NCBI GenBank assembly: GCA_030833315.1
Contig: JAURHM010000025.1
Coordinates: forward strand, 1 to 43,729
Reading direction: 5' to 3'
DNA length: 43,729 nt
Source: Burkholderiales bacterium
GTDB taxonomy: Bacteria; Pseudomonadota; Gammaproteobacteria; Burkholderiales; SG8-41
Position numbers and translations under genes: made by a program. Shown here in pieces: positions 1-9,024 of the stretch; the stretch's first letter is position 1; every line of letters starts with the position of its first letter. Below the pieces are notes generated by a model. That model saw only the letters and a list, made by a program, of their open reading frames with translations. It searched no databases and was not told the origin of the DNA.

Positions 1-1406
1 GGGATGTTGCTCATCACCGCGGTGGTCATCTCACCCATGGTCATGCCGAAACCGCCGTCGCCCATCAGCGAAATCGCTGCACGGTGCGGCGCGGCAACCT
101 TGGCGCCGATGGCCGCCGAATACGAAAAGCCGACCATGCCGCAATCCAGCGGGGTCAGCAGTGAGGGTGCTTCGTAACAGGGTAGCTGGTCAGTGGCTTG
201 GAAACCGGTGGTACCGGCATCGAGCGTGAAGATTGAGTTACGCGGCGCCGCCTTGCGCAGTTCCGAGTAAATGACATCCGGATGCAGCGGCGTCTGCGTG
301 CGGGCACCTGATGCTTCGCGCTCGGCCCACAATGCCGCACGCGCTTTCAGGTACTGCGCGTTGCGGGCCTGCCACGGCGCTTTGTCGGCGGCAATCGGCG
401 CCATCAGTGCGGTGAGACCGTCGATCACCGAACCAGCATCCGCTGTCACCGCCAGTGCGGTGGGGAAATAACGCCCCAGGGCGGCAGGATCAACATCGAT
501 CTGGATGATCTTCGCGCCGGACGCGATGTCGGTGTATTTGTAGAAGGTGGTATTGAAACCGAGCCGCGTGCCGAGGGCGATGATCAGATCGGCTTCGCGC
601 GTGAGATCGCTGGCCACCGGATTGCCGCGCGGCCCGACACCGCCGGCATGCAGCGGGAAATCCACCGGCAGGATGTCGGCGTGTCCGGCGGAACTGGTCA
701 CGGGAATCTGCAGTTTCTCGGCAAGCGCCATCAGCTTCGCACTGGCCCGCGCCCACTTGATGCCGGCGCCGGCGTGGAACACCGGTTTTTTCGCGGCGAG
801 GATCATTTTGCTGATTTCCGCCAGCGCGGCCGGATCAGCGGCGGGCGGACGGCTGCTTGCCGGCGCGTGCATCGGCATGTTCACGTCGATGTCGTGGTTG
901 AACAGGTCACGCGGAATGTTCACCACCACCGGACCGCGGCGGCCGCTGTTGGCGACGCGGAAGGCTTCGAGAATGAATTCCGGAATGCGCTCCGGACGCG
1001 GCACCGTCATCACGCGTTTGGTCACCGGCAGGAACAAGGTGTTCTGATCGATTTCCTGGAACGCGTCACGGCCGAGATGTTCGGTCGAGGCCAGACCGGT
1101 GATCGCCACCACCGGCGAATAGGCAAACTTCGCCTGCGCCAGACCGAGCACCATATTCGCCGAACCCGGACCCGCCTGACCGCAGATGAATACGCCCGGC
1201 GTCTGCGTTACGCGGCCATAGGCATCGGCCATGTGCATGCCGCAGTTTTCGTGGCGTACGCCGATGTATTCGATGTCCTTCGCGTCATACAGCGCGTCGT
1301 ACATCTCCAGTGTGCTTGACCCCATCAGACCGAAGATTTTGCTGACGCCGGCCGCACGCAAGGCCTCGACTGCAGCCACACCGCAACGCATTTTTTTTGT
1401 GCTCAT
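1..1406 (-). CDS. Thiamine-diphosphate-dependent enzyme, acetolactate-synthase-like large subunit (3' end outside window)
   Basis: The reading frame starts at the ATG at 1406 behind a G-rich stretch and stays open to the window edge, giving about 468 residues of a protein that normally has about 550. The N-terminal ThDP pyrimidine-binding domain shows the activating glutamate in RHENCGMHMADAYGR (E53) and the family segment FQEIDQNTLF near residue 116. A middle domain follows (KKPVFHAGAGIKWA). The C-terminal ThDP-diphosphate domain shows GDGGFGMTMGE just before the edge, where the Mg-binding GDG-N motif is expected. The family includes acetolactate synthase, glyoxylate carboligase, sulfoacetaldehyde acetyltransferase and 2-hydroxyacyl-CoA lyase, and the substrate cannot be told apart here. 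The gene sits 36 bases downstream of a 2-hydroxyacid dehydrogenase in the same orientation. No small regulatory subunit is visible, which argues weakly against a biosynthetic IlvB. Confidence 0.85.
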   Translation of the reverse strand, partial: MSTKKMRCGVAAVEALRAAGVSKIFGLMGSSTLEMYDALYDAKDIEYIGVRHENCGMHMADAYGRVTQTPGVFICGQAGPGSANMVLGLAQAKFAYSPVVAITGLASTEHLGRDAFQEIDQNTLFLPVTKRVMTVPRPERIPEFILEAFRVANSGRRGPVVVNIPRDLFNHDIDVNMPMHAPASSRPPAADPAALAEISKMILAAKKPVFHAGAGIKWARASAKLMALAEKLQIPVTSSAGHADILPVDFPLHAGGVGPRGNPVASDLTREADLIIALGTRLGFNTTFYKYTDIASGAKIIQIDVDPAALGRYFPTALAVTADAGSVIDGLTALMAPIAADKAPWQARNAQYLKARAALWAEREASGARTQTPLHPDVIYSELRKAAPRNSIFTLDAGTTGFQATDQLPCYEAPSLLTPLDCGMVGFSYSAAIGAKVAAPHRAAISLMGDGGFGMTMGEMTTAVMSNI

Positions 1407-1442
1407 GCTGCTCTCCCCCCAGGCTACAAACGCCGGATTATT

Positions 1443-2414
1443 TTATTTTTTCAGAACTTCCGGATTGGCGACATTGATCGGTGCACCGGAGATATAGGCC
1501 AGAATCTGCTCCACCGCAGTGCCGTAGTAGGCGTCATAAGTACGCTCTTCGACATAACCCAGGTGCGGTGTGCACACCACGTTGTCCATGCCGATCAGCG
1601 GATGATTGGCATTGAGCACCGGCTCTTCCTCGAACACGTCGATCGCGGCGCGACCGGGACGGCCGGTCTTCAGCGCCTTGACCAGCGCGTCCCTGGCAAT
1701 GATCGGCGCACGGCTGGTATTGACGATCAGTGCGGTCTGTTTCATGCGGGTGAGATCCGCTTCGGTGACGATGCCGCGCGTGCCATCGTTCAGCGGCAAA
1801 TGAATCGAGATCACATCGGACTCCGCAAAAAACGCTTCACGACTCGGCGCAATCTCGAAACCGGCCGCCTTGGCCTTCGCTGTGGAACCTTCACGCCCCC
1901 AGCACCACACGTGCATGCCGAAGGCCTTGCCGACTTGAGCGACCAGACTGCCGATGCGGCCGTAGGCATATATGCCCAGCGTCTTGCCGGAAAGACCAAC
2001 ACCGACCGACCCTTGCCACTGTCCGTTCTTCAAGCGCTGCACTTCCTGCGGAATGCGGCGCAGCGCGGCGAGGATCAGCGCCCAGGCCAGTTCCGCCGTG
2101 GGATTCGGGTTGCCGGCGCCGCCGGCAGATATGACCACGCCCTTCTCGGTGCAGGCTTCGATATCGATGTGATAGACATTGCGCCCGGTCTGGCTGATCA
2201 GCTTGAGCTTGGGCAACTTTTCGACCACGGCGCGCGGCATTTTCGAACGCTGCTGGGTCAGCACCACGATGTCCGCATCCATAAGGCGTTCGGCGAGTTT
2301 TGCGGGGTCTTTTTCGGTGTCGGTGTAAACCAGCAGTTCGTGACCGGTGAGTTTTTTGGTGCACTCGAGTTGACGGAAGGCGTCCTGATAGTCATCGATG
2401 ATGGCGATTTTCAT
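1443..2414 (-). CDS. D-2-hydroxyacid dehydrogenase family protein
   Basis: This 323-residue protein has the normal length for NAD(P)-dependent D-2-hydroxyacid dehydrogenases (PGDH/glyoxylate-reductase type). The catalytic set is present: R235 in VNTSRAP, E264 in FEEEP and H284 in CTPHLGY. The Rossmann dinucleotide loop reads AYGRIG (150-155) where the family usually has GxGxxG, so the first glycine is replaced. The catalytic-Arg motif is NTSRAP rather than the usual NTxRG. Expected reaction: reversible reduction of a 2-keto acid to a D-2-hydroxy acid in the cytoplasm. It lies between a pair of MFS carriers (upstream) and a ThDP enzyme (downstream), all on one strand. That suggests a pathway for uptake and conversion of a small organic acid, but the substrate is unknown. 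Confidence 0.88.
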   Translation of the reverse strand: MKIAIIDDYQDAFRQLECTKKLTGHELLVYTDTEKDPAKLAERLMDADIVVLTQQRSKMPRAVVEKLPKLKLISQTGRNVYHIDIEACTEKGVVISAGGAGNPNPTAELAWALILAALRRIPQEVQRLKNGQWQGSVGVGLSGKTLGIYAYGRIGSLVAQVGKAFGMHVWCWGREGSTAKAKAAGFEIAPSREAFFAESDVISIHLPLNDGTRGIVTEADLTRMKQTALIVNTSRAPIIARDALVKALKTGRPGRAAIDVFEEEPVLNANHPLIGMDNVVCTPHLGYVEERTYDAYYGTAVEQILAYISGAPINVANPEVLKK

Positions 2415-2494
2415 GGTGGCGTCCTGAAGGTGGTTACTGACGGTGAATAAGGAATGTCAAAAAGGAAATTATATCGGGGGCAGTAATATCAAAG

Positions 2495-3631
2495 TCAGCG
2501 CCGGCGGCTGATCATGCCGCCGGCGCCGAGCATGACGGCATTGGCGAGAAATACCGGCGCCACACCGAAAGCCGTACCGACCGCGCCGAAAAACAGCGGT
2601 ACTGCAATGTGGGTCACATTGTTGATTGCCATTCTAAGGCCCAGCGCCTCGCCGGAACGGCCCTCCGGCGCACGGGCATAAATCATCATCAACGTCAGCG
2701 GCTGGCCGCAACCGGTGCCAAGGCCGAGCAGGAAAGCGATGGCCGCGAGCACCAGGCCGCTCTCCACCAGCGGGAACAGCATATAGGTCGCCGAGGCAAT
2801 AAAGATCGAGGTAGTCAGCACCTGCTCTTCGCTGAAGCGCTCGACCAGCCGCGGCATGACGATGCGTACGATGAAGGACGCGGCAGCGAACATCGCCAGT
2901 ACCATGCCAATCGCCGACGCCGACAGGCCGATGGCATGACCGTAGATCGGCATATAGAACTGGAACAGGTCAATGGCGGTGAGGATGATGCCGCTGGTGA
3001 TCAGGGTGCGGCGCAACGGCACATTGCTCAGCAGGCCGACCGCATAAACAGCCTCTTCCTCGCCCTTGGACTTGCCGCCGCGCAGGGCATCCAGACGGCG
3101 GCGAGCCGAGAACATGATAGCCGCTGTGGTGGCCGGCCCGGCGGCAATCATCAAATAGGCAATGGCATGACCAACGGTATCAATTGCAACCCCTGCGATC
3201 AGCGGGCCGACAAAACCGCCGCTGGCGATCACCAGACTGAAATTGCTGAAATTGCGGGTGCGCGCTTCGTTCGTGGTGCTCAGCGTACCGATCAGGTTCT
3301 GCACCGCAATGTTGTAGAACACATGCGAGGCGCCGATCAGCAACGCCGACAGGTAAAGCACCGGCAGCTTCGGCAGCAGTCCCGGCAGCACCAGCGAGAG
3401 GGCGATGCCCGCCGAACCCAGGGCCAGAGGCCAGCGCACGCCGACACGGTCGGTGAGCTTGCCGGCATAGAGCGCCAGTAGCATCGGGCACAGCGAATAC
3501 AGCGCAACGATGGCGCCAAGCATTAGCTGCGGCGCACCGAGTTCCAGCGCGAACAGCGACACCAGCACCTTGCTCGCTCGGAAGGCGCTCATATTGAGCA
3601 GCACTACGAACAGGACGAGATGGATCGACAT
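2495..3631 (-). CDS. MFS transporter (tandem paralogue 2)
   Basis: A 378-residue hydrophobic protein with about 12 predicted membrane segments. After the second segment it carries the MFS loop motif in the form YAGKLTDRVGVRW. A charged central loop (ARRRLDALRGGKSKGEEE) separates the two six-helix halves. It follows the upstream MFS gene after only 9 bases and is visibly paralogous to it: GAxxLxxGxxxxxY...LLAxYAG(K/R)LxDRxG, and the late-helix segment LGxGxGQPLTxMxxY. It probably moves a small organic solute across the inner membrane, possibly the substrate of the following dehydrogenase and ThDP enzyme (inference from gene order only). Confidence 0.82.
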   Translation of the reverse strand: MSIHLVLFVVLLNMSAFRASKVLVSLFALELGAPQLMLGAIVALYSLCPMLLALYAGKLTDRVGVRWPLALGSAGIALSLVLPGLLPKLPVLYLSALLIGASHVFYNIAVQNLIGTLSTTNEARTRNFSNFSLVIASGGFVGPLIAGVAIDTVGHAIAYLMIAAGPATTAAIMFSARRRLDALRGGKSKGEEEAVYAVGLLSNVPLRRTLITSGIILTAIDLFQFYMPIYGHAIGLSASAIGMVLAMFAAASFIVRIVMPRLVERFSEEQVLTTSIFIASATYMLFPLVESGLVLAAIAFLLGLGTGCGQPLTLMMIYARAPEGRSGEALGLRMAINNVTHIAVPLFFGAVGTAFGVAPVFLANAVMLGAGGMISRRR

Positions 3632-3640
3632 GCGCCGTCC

Positions 3641-4816
3641 TCAGCCTGCCGGCGCGCGCCGGCGCGAGTACCAGTTGCCCGCGGCAATCACGCCGGCGTT
3701 GATCCAGAACACCGGACCGATGCCGAAAGCGGCGCCAACCCCGCCGAACACCGTCGGCACGATCACATGCATCGAATTGTTGATGGCAATACGTAGCCCC
3801 AGCGATTCACCCGAGCGGCCCGAAGGGGAATAGTTGTAACAAAGCATCACCGTCAGCGGCTGGCCCAGCCCCATGCCGAGGCCCAGCGTAAAGCAGATTG
3901 CGCCGAGCACGAGGGCGTTGGTGAAAAACGGCACCAGCACGAACATCGCCGCGGTCAGGAACAGGGCATAAAGCAGTGTTTTCTCTTCGCCGTAGCGCGG
4001 CACCATCAGCGGAATCAGCGCGCGCGACACAAAGGCCGCCACAGCCGCCGAGCCCATGATCATGCCGATTGCCGACGCCGACAGGCCGATCTGATGGCCG
4101 TACAGCGGCAGATAAAGCTGGAACAGGTCGATGCCGGTCATCACCACCGCGCTGGCAATCAGGATACGGCGCATGTCGGCGTCGCCGAACAGATCGGACA
4201 TGCGGTGTTCCGCGGGCCGCGGTTCCGGGCGGCGGTGCCGCGGCACGCGCTTGGCCATCACCATCAGCGCCACTGCGCCGGCGAGACTCAGCGTGCTGAG
4301 AAAAAGATAGGTCGCGACATGGCCGGCATGGTCAATCGAGAACCCGGCAAACACCGGCCCGACAAAATCCGCGACCGCAATCACCAGCGCATAAAAATTG
4401 AAATTCTTGGTGCGTTCATCACCCTCGCCCAGCGATCCGACCAGCGACTGCAGCGCGACCTGGCCGAGAATGAAACCGAAACCGGTGACCGCCGCGGCAA
4501 TAAACAGCAGCGGCAGGCTGGGCATGAACCACGGCAGTGCAACGCCCAGCGTACACACCGTCATGCCGGAGATGATCGGAATGCGCGCGCCGTAACGATC
4601 GGCGAGGCGCCCCGCATACACCGCAAGCAGCAGCGGGAACACGCCATAGGTCGACAGCAGCAGGCCGATATGCAACGGGGAAGCGCCGACTTCCAGCGCA
4701 TACAGCGTGTTGAGCACACGCGCACCCTTGTAGGCGCTGTTCCACAGCAGCACCACCGCCATCAACTGATAAATGGTGATCAGGCGGGCCGGAGCGGCGG
4801 AGGATTCATCAGACAT
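3641..4816 (-). CDS. MFS transporter (tandem paralogue 1)
   Basis: A 391-residue, 12-segment MFS protein with the loop motif YAGRLADRYGARIP after segment 2 and a basic central loop (AKRVPRHRRPEPRP). It is the first gene of a minus-strand set with the paralogue 9 bases downstream, then the dehydrogenase and the ThDP enzyme. Closely spaced paralogous MFS genes can act separately or together; the sequence does not decide which. The start is the ATG at 4816, with only a weak purine stretch upstream. The intergenic space to the divergent gene at 4901 is about 85 bases and must hold both promoters. Confidence 0.82.
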   Translation of the reverse strand: MSDESSAAPARLITIYQLMAVVLLWNSAYKGARVLNTLYALEVGASPLHIGLLLSTYGVFPLLLAVYAGRLADRYGARIPIISGMTVCTLGVALPWFMPSLPLLFIAAAVTGFGFILGQVALQSLVGSLGEGDERTKNFNFYALVIAVADFVGPVFAGFSIDHAGHVATYLFLSTLSLAGAVALMVMAKRVPRHRRPEPRPAEHRMSDLFGDADMRRILIASAVVMTGIDLFQLYLPLYGHQIGLSASAIGMIMGSAAVAAFVSRALIPLMVPRYGEEKTLLYALFLTAAMFVLVPFFTNALVLGAICFTLGLGMGLGQPLTVMLCYNYSPSGRSGESLGLRIAINNSMHVIVPTVFGGVGAAFGIGPVFWINAGVIAAGNWYSRRRAPAG

Positions 4817-4900
4817 GGGAGGTCTTCATTTTACCGCAGCGGGTACCCGCTCTCGGCATGAAGTCCATGAAGTAGAATCAGGGTTTCCCGTTTGAAAACC

Positions 4901-6151
4901 ATGGCTTTTCCCTCCCTTCGCGCCCTTCGTCACCGCAACTTCCGCCTGTTTCTTGCCGGACAGATTTTTGCGCTGATCGGCTACTGGATCCAGATGGTGG
5001 CGCAAAGCTGGCTGCTCTACCGCCTCACCGGTTCCGCCACGCTGCTGGGCGTGCTGTCCTTCGCCAGCAGCCTGCCGATCCTCCTGCTCTCCCCGGTCGC
5101 GGGCTGGTGGGCGGACCGCTGCAATCTGCATCGCACGATGTTCGCCACGCAGGTGCTGGAACTGTTGCAGGCGGCCACCCTCGCCGTACTGGCACTGACC
5201 GGCGTCCTGCAACCCTGGCACATCATTGTCCTTGCGATGATGATGGGCATCTTCGTTTCCATCGAGCTGCCGATCCGCCACGCCTATTTGCTGGAACTGG
5301 TCGACGGCAAGGAAGACCTGCCCAATGCCATCGCGCTGACCTCATTGATGGCCAACAGCGGCCGCATGGTCGGCCCCGCCCTCGCCGGCATCCTGATCGG
5401 CGTCTTGAGCGAAGCTCACTGCTTCCTGATCAACGCCATCACCTATATCGCCGTGGTGATTTCCTTCCTGCTGATCCGCGTGCGCACCCAACCGCGCAAG
5501 CCCTCCAAACAACCGCTGCTCGCCGGGCTGCGCGAAGGTTTTGCATACTCCTGGAATCTGCTGCCGATCCGCGCCCTGCTGCTGACACTGTCGGTGGTGG
5601 CACTGCTTGCCGCACCCTATTCGACGCTAATGCCGGTGATGGTGCGTGAAGTCTTCCACGGCAATTCCGAGCTGATGGGTTTCCTGATGAGCGCCTCCGG
5701 CGGCGGCGCGATCTGCGGCACGCTGTACCTGGCCTCGCGCAAAAATGCCCGCGGCCTGGTCCGCCTGATCATCATCGCCGTACTCGCTGCCGGCACCGCC
5801 CTTGCGCTGTTCTCGAACGCGCCATCCGTATGGATCGCGCTGCCGCTGCTGTCGGTAGTCGGCTTCGGCATCCTGGTAACTTCGGTATCGGTAAACACCA
5901 TCCTGCAAACCATCGTCGACGACGATAAACGCGGCCGCGTGATGAGCCTCTACACCGCAGCCTTCCTCGGCGTCATGCCCTTCGGCGCACTGACCGCAGG
6001 CGCCCTCGCCGACCTGATCGGCCCACGGGCGACGCTGACGCTGGGAGGATTGTGCTGCGTGGCCGCCGCGCTGATTCTGGCGCGCAACCGGCACCGTTTA
6101 CGGGAGCAGATACGGCCGATTTACGAAAGTTTGGGAATTGTGAAGCGTTAG
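4901..6151 (+). CDS. MFS transporter, EntS/MFS_3-type exporter-like
   Basis: The product has about 416 residues and multiple hydrophobic segments. It begins MAFPSLRALRHRNFRLFLAG, a typical opening of the MFS_3 (EntS-like) branch, in which a basic R-HRNFRL stretch precedes the first helix. It also has the loop WWADRCNLHRTM after helix 2 and PIRHAYLLELVD in the middle, both characteristic of this branch. Family members export siderophores and other small molecules; the substrate here is unknown. An in-frame TTG at 4892 would add three residues. I prefer the ATG at 4901, but neither start has a good ribosome-binding site. The gene is divergent from the MFS pair and ends 18 bases before a strong terminator. 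Confidence 0.85.
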   Translation: MAFPSLRALRHRNFRLFLAGQIFALIGYWIQMVAQSWLLYRLTGSATLLGVLSFASSLPILLLSPVAGWWADRCNLHRTMFATQVLELLQAATLAVLALTGVLQPWHIIVLAMMMGIFVSIELPIRHAYLLELVDGKEDLPNAIALTSLMANSGRMVGPALAGILIGVLSEAHCFLINAITYIAVVISFLLIRVRTQPRKPSKQPLLAGLREGFAYSWNLLPIRALLLTLSVVALLAAPYSTLMPVMVREVFHGNSELMGFLMSASGGGAICGTLYLASRKNARGLVRLIIIAVLAAGTALALFSNAPSVWIALPLLSVVGFGILVTSVSVNTILQTIVDDDKRGRVMSLYTAAFLGVMPFGALTAGALADLIGPRATLTLGGLCCVAAALILARNRHRLREQIRPIYESLGIVKR

Positions 6152-6169
6152 GCTGCTTCGCCAAAAAAC

Positions 6170-6195
6170 AAAAATCCCGCCGAAGCGGGATTTTT
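6170..6195. terminator. Bidirectional intrinsic terminator
   Basis: A perfect 11-bp inverted repeat, AAAAATCCCGC and GCGGGATTTTT, encloses a CGAA tetraloop. It has a T run on the right for the plus-strand MFS gene and an A run on the left that serves the convergent Bug gene ending at 6212. Confidence 0.9.
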
Positions 6196-6211
6196 CAAGC
6201 AGTGCCAACCT

Positions 6212-7186
6212 TTACTCCGGCTTCGCCCCTGAAGCCTTCACCACCTTCGCCCACTTCTTGATCTCCGACTGGATGTAAGCCGCAAACTGCTCCGGCGTGC
6301 CGTAGGTAATCTCGAAGCCGACATTGGCCAGCCGTTTGATCACGCCCGGATCCTGCAGCGATTTATGGATGCCGGTATTGAGCCGCGTGATGACCGGCTT
6401 GGACGTTCCCGCGGGCGCCAGCACGCCGAACCACGAACTGGATTCGAAGCCCGGATAGGTTTCCGCGATGGTCGGGATTTCCTGCGTCGCCGGCGTGCGC
6501 TTCAAGCCGGTGGTGACGATGCCGTTGAGTTTTCCCGAACGCACATGCGGCAGCGTGGACGCCATGCCGCTGATCATCACCTTGACATGACCGCCGACCA
6601 GATCGGAGATCGCCTGGCCGCTGCCCTTGTAAGGGATGTGCTGCATGTCGATGCCGGCCATGTCGTTGAGCAGTTCACCGGTCAGGTGGCCGACACTTGC
6701 GACACCGGCAGTGGCGAAACTGACTTTTTTCGGATTGGCCTTGGCGTAGGCGATGAACTCCTTGAAGTTCTTCGCCGGCAGCGAGGGATGGGTCACAAAA
6801 ATATTCGAGGCGCCGGCAACCTGGGTGATCGGTGCGAAGTCCTTCACCGGGTCATAGGGCATTTTCTCGTAGAGGCTGGGGCCGATGCCGATGTTGGCGA
6901 TGTAACCGAGCACAACGGTGTAACCGTCGGCGGGGGCTTTCGCCACAATGGTCATGCCGATGTCGCCGTTGGCGCCGGTGCGGTTGTCGACGACGACCTG
7001 CTGACCGAGCTGGTCAGCCAGTATCGTAGCAATCGAACGCGCCAGCGTGTCGGTGCTGCCGCCGGGCGCATAGGGCACGACAAAACGCACCGGACGCGAT
7101 GGATAGGCCTGCGCGGCAACAGTGGAAGCCGTCGCCAGCAGAGCGGCGCCGAGCAATGCGGATTTCAGCAGCTGTGTCTTGATCAT
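6212..7186 (-). CDS. Tripartite tricarboxylate transporter (Bug family) substrate-binding protein
   Basis: 324 residues, the standard length for Bug/TctC-type periplasmic binding proteins. A Sec signal peptide occupies residues 1-25 (AALLATASTVAAQA). The mature protein opens with YPSRPVRFVVPYAPGGSTDTLAR, which is the family hallmark, followed by VVDNRTGANGDIG. The protein would bind a carboxylate or similar solute in the periplasm. No tctA/tctB membrane genes are nearby, so it is one of the orphan receptors common in these bacteria. Its ATG overlaps the stop of the upstream 63-residue ORF in ATGA, suggesting translational coupling. The ligand cannot be predicted from sequence. Confidence 0.93.
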   Translation of the reverse strand: MIKTQLLKSALLGAALLATASTVAAQAYPSRPVRFVVPYAPGGSTDTLARSIATILADQLGQQVVVDNRTGANGDIGMTIVAKAPADGYTVVLGYIANIGIGPSLYEKMPYDPVKDFAPITQVAGASNIFVTHPSLPAKNFKEFIAYAKANPKKVSFATAGVASVGHLTGELLNDMAGIDMQHIPYKGSGQAISDLVGGHVKVMISGMASTLPHVRSGKLNGIVTTGLKRTPATQEIPTIAETYPGFESSSWFGVLAPAGTSKPVITRLNTGIHKSLQDPGVIKRLANVGFEITYGTPEQFAAYIQSEIKKWAKVVKASGAKPE

Positions 7187-7374
7187 TTCAGGCCCTCCGG
7201 GTCATTGCGCCAGCGCTCCCAGGCGCTGCGCTGGTCGGCGCTGATCGATTCATCCTTCAGCATGCCGCGCACCATCGCGGTGATGTCGGATTCGTAGATC
7301 CCCGGACGTTTTTTTATTTCCCATTTTTTGCCGGCGGGGAAGACGGGGGATTCAGGTACTTTGTTATTGCTCAT
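7183..7374 (-). CDS. Conserved-looking small protein of unknown function, coupled to the Bug gene
   Basis: A 63-residue soluble, charged reading frame (opening MSNNKVPESPVFPAGKKWEI) with a tryptophan-rich C-terminal part (SAWERWRNDPEGLK) and no signal peptide or membrane segment. I do not recognise a named family. Support for its being real comes from the 4-base ATGA overlap with the downstream Bug-type gene and from codon use like its neighbours. A role tied to the same solute, or to expression of the receptor, is only a guess. Confidence 0.6.
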   Translation of the reverse strand: MSNNKVPESPVFPAGKKWEIKKRPGIYESDITAMVRGMLKDESISADQRSAWERWRNDPEGLK

Positions 7375-7409
7375 CGTGGAACTCTCAAGACAGTGAAGAA
7401 CGCCGCAAG

Positions 7410-7805
7410 TTACTGCGGCTCGGGTACGGGCGTCAATGATTCAGGATTCCAGCCATAACAGGAACAGGTATGCGATATGCCGCCGGGCACCAGCGGTTCA
7501 CGACGCTCCTGCGGTTTGCTGAACCAGCTGCCGGCAACTTCGGCAACACCGGCAATGGCCAATCCGAGAAAGAGGACAGCAGACGCATTGCTCGACAAGG
7601 TGACCTGGCCTCCCTGCGGTCCGGCCGGTGGCGGCGAACCGAATGAGCCCCTCAGTCGCACGTTGCCGGCTTGCGTGCTGCCGCGCACGTAGCTGCCGGT
7701 GGTTGTCGTACTGGAGCCGCCACTAATGGTCTGGGTTCCATAAAGCGTTGTTGTGCAACCGGGCAATACCGCCAGCATGAGAGCACTGAGAATCAGCCGT
7801 TTCAT
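7410..7805 (-). CDS. Small putative lipoprotein
   Basis: A 131-residue protein with a type II signal peptide: MKRLILSALMLAVLPGC, where C17 would be the lipidated cysteine. The mature part is rich in Gly, Ser and Thr (SGGSSTTTTGSYVRG) and holds one hydrophobic stretch (AVLFLGLAIAGVAEVAGSWF, about residues 79-98). Its C-terminus has two cysteines (SHTCSCYGWNP). I do not recognise a family. An aspartate is not at +2 (the residue is Thr), so outer-membrane sorting is likely. It has its own reading frame, 35 bases upstream of the 63-residue ORF. Confidence 0.65.
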   Translation of the reverse strand: MKRLILSALMLAVLPGCTTTLYGTQTISGGSSTTTTGSYVRGSTQAGNVRLRGSFGSPPPAGPQGGQVTLSSNASAVLFLGLAIAGVAEVAGSWFSKPQERREPLVPGGISHTCSCYGWNPESLTPVPEPQ

Positions 7806-7902
7806 GATGGCAGTATAACCCCTGCACAGAACAGGATAAGCAATACAAACAACGGGATACTCCGGATCCCCTGACGAATCCCTGAGTAACAGGTGCTGTG
7901 AT

Positions 7903-9024
7903 CTAGCGCCCCGGCACCGCCATCTGCTCGCGCTTCATCAGCAACGGCGCGACGGCCTTGCCCGGAACCCGAAAGGCCCATTGCGAACGCGCCTGCTCCA
8001 GCATCACGCGCGCTTCGAGGCGCTGCAGGTTGTCGGCAAAGTCCTTGTCAAGCTTGGCAACGTCTTCGGACTTTTCCTTTGGTTCCGGTTTGCGCGTTTT
8101 CGGTGGCGTGCCGGCAACGCTGTAATGCAGGATGAAATCGCCATCAGCCTGCGGCGACAGTTTCACGGTGTAGGTCAGGTTGTCGAAAGTCTCGGCGATA
8201 AGCACGGCGACTTTATCGGTGCCGGCCTTGTCATCGATCACCACATCACTGAACGCCAGCGCACCCAAGGCATTGGTCGCGGTCACCGCGGCGCTGGGAT
8301 GAAGCGTGCCGCCGCCGGAGGCGAATTTCCACTGGCCCCACTCCTCGTCACGCACGATTTTCCACGGCGACACGCCTTCGCCCGACAGCTGCAGCGTGCG
8401 GATGCGGTCCGCCTTGAAGAAATCCTTGGCGACCCAGGCACCCGGCGAAGCCACGGCTTTTTCCAGCGGATCGGAAACCACGGCCACGGTATCGCCACGT
8501 CCGGCGACCAGCACATGGCGGCCGGCCGGCACGCCGTCCTTGGCATTGGGCAGCGGGTTCATCGGATCTTTTTTCAGAGAGACCTTGCCCAGCATCAGGC
8601 TCACCAGAACCTTGCCCGAGGCATCGCTCAATTCCACCAGTGTGCCGGTACCCTCTTTCCCACCCTTGCCTGGCGCGAGCAGATTCAGCCGCGGATGCAG
8701 GCTGGCGCCGACACTTTCCGATTGCACGACTTTGACGTCGAGCAGTTTCAGGATGAAGCCGCTGATCTCGGCGAAATCCGCCGGATAACCGCCGCGCTGC
8801 TCCACGCGCCAGACCTTGTCCTTCAGCGCCAGCGTCACTTCCTGTTCAGCATCCTGCAGCCGCAGTTTCGCGACATCGCTGATTTTCATGTCCGGCATCA
8901 GACGGGCGCCGATTTTGGCGCCGCTGTCGCGGTAGGCGGTGATCTCCTGCCAGAACAGCGCGAGGCTCGCACCGCCGAGCAGTACAACAGCCAGCATCAG
9001 CCACAGAAACTGTTTGCGGTTCAT
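7903..9024 (-). CDS. DUF4340-like domain protein, GldG-partner
   Basis: 373 residues with one N-terminal membrane anchor (QFLWLMLAVVLLGGASLALFW) and a large soluble, presumably periplasmic, part. It resembles the DUF4340 family, which is found next to GldG-like ABC auxiliary proteins: VWRVEQRGGYPADFAEISGFILKLL... is the recurring beta-rich repeat start. The start overlaps the end of the GldG-like gene by 4 bases, so the four-gene set 12428-7903 looks like one transcription unit ending here. No catalytic motif is visible. Confidence 0.78.
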   Translation of the reverse strand: MNRKQFLWLMLAVVLLGGASLALFWQEITAYRDSGAKIGARLMPDMKISDVAKLRLQDAEQEVTLALKDKVWRVEQRGGYPADFAEISGFILKLLDVKVVQSESVGASLHPRLNLLAPGKGGKEGTGTLVELSDASGKVLVSLMLGKVSLKKDPMNPLPNAKDGVPAGRHVLVAGRGDTVAVVSDPLEKAVASPGAWVAKDFFKADRIRTLQLSGEGVSPWKIVRDEEWGQWKFASGGGTLHPSAAVTATNALGALAFSDVVIDDKAGTDKVAVLIAETFDNLTYTVKLSPQADGDFILHYSVAGTPPKTRKPEPKEKSEDVAKLDKDFADNLQRLEARVMLEQARSQWAFRVPGKAVAPLLMKREQMAVPGR

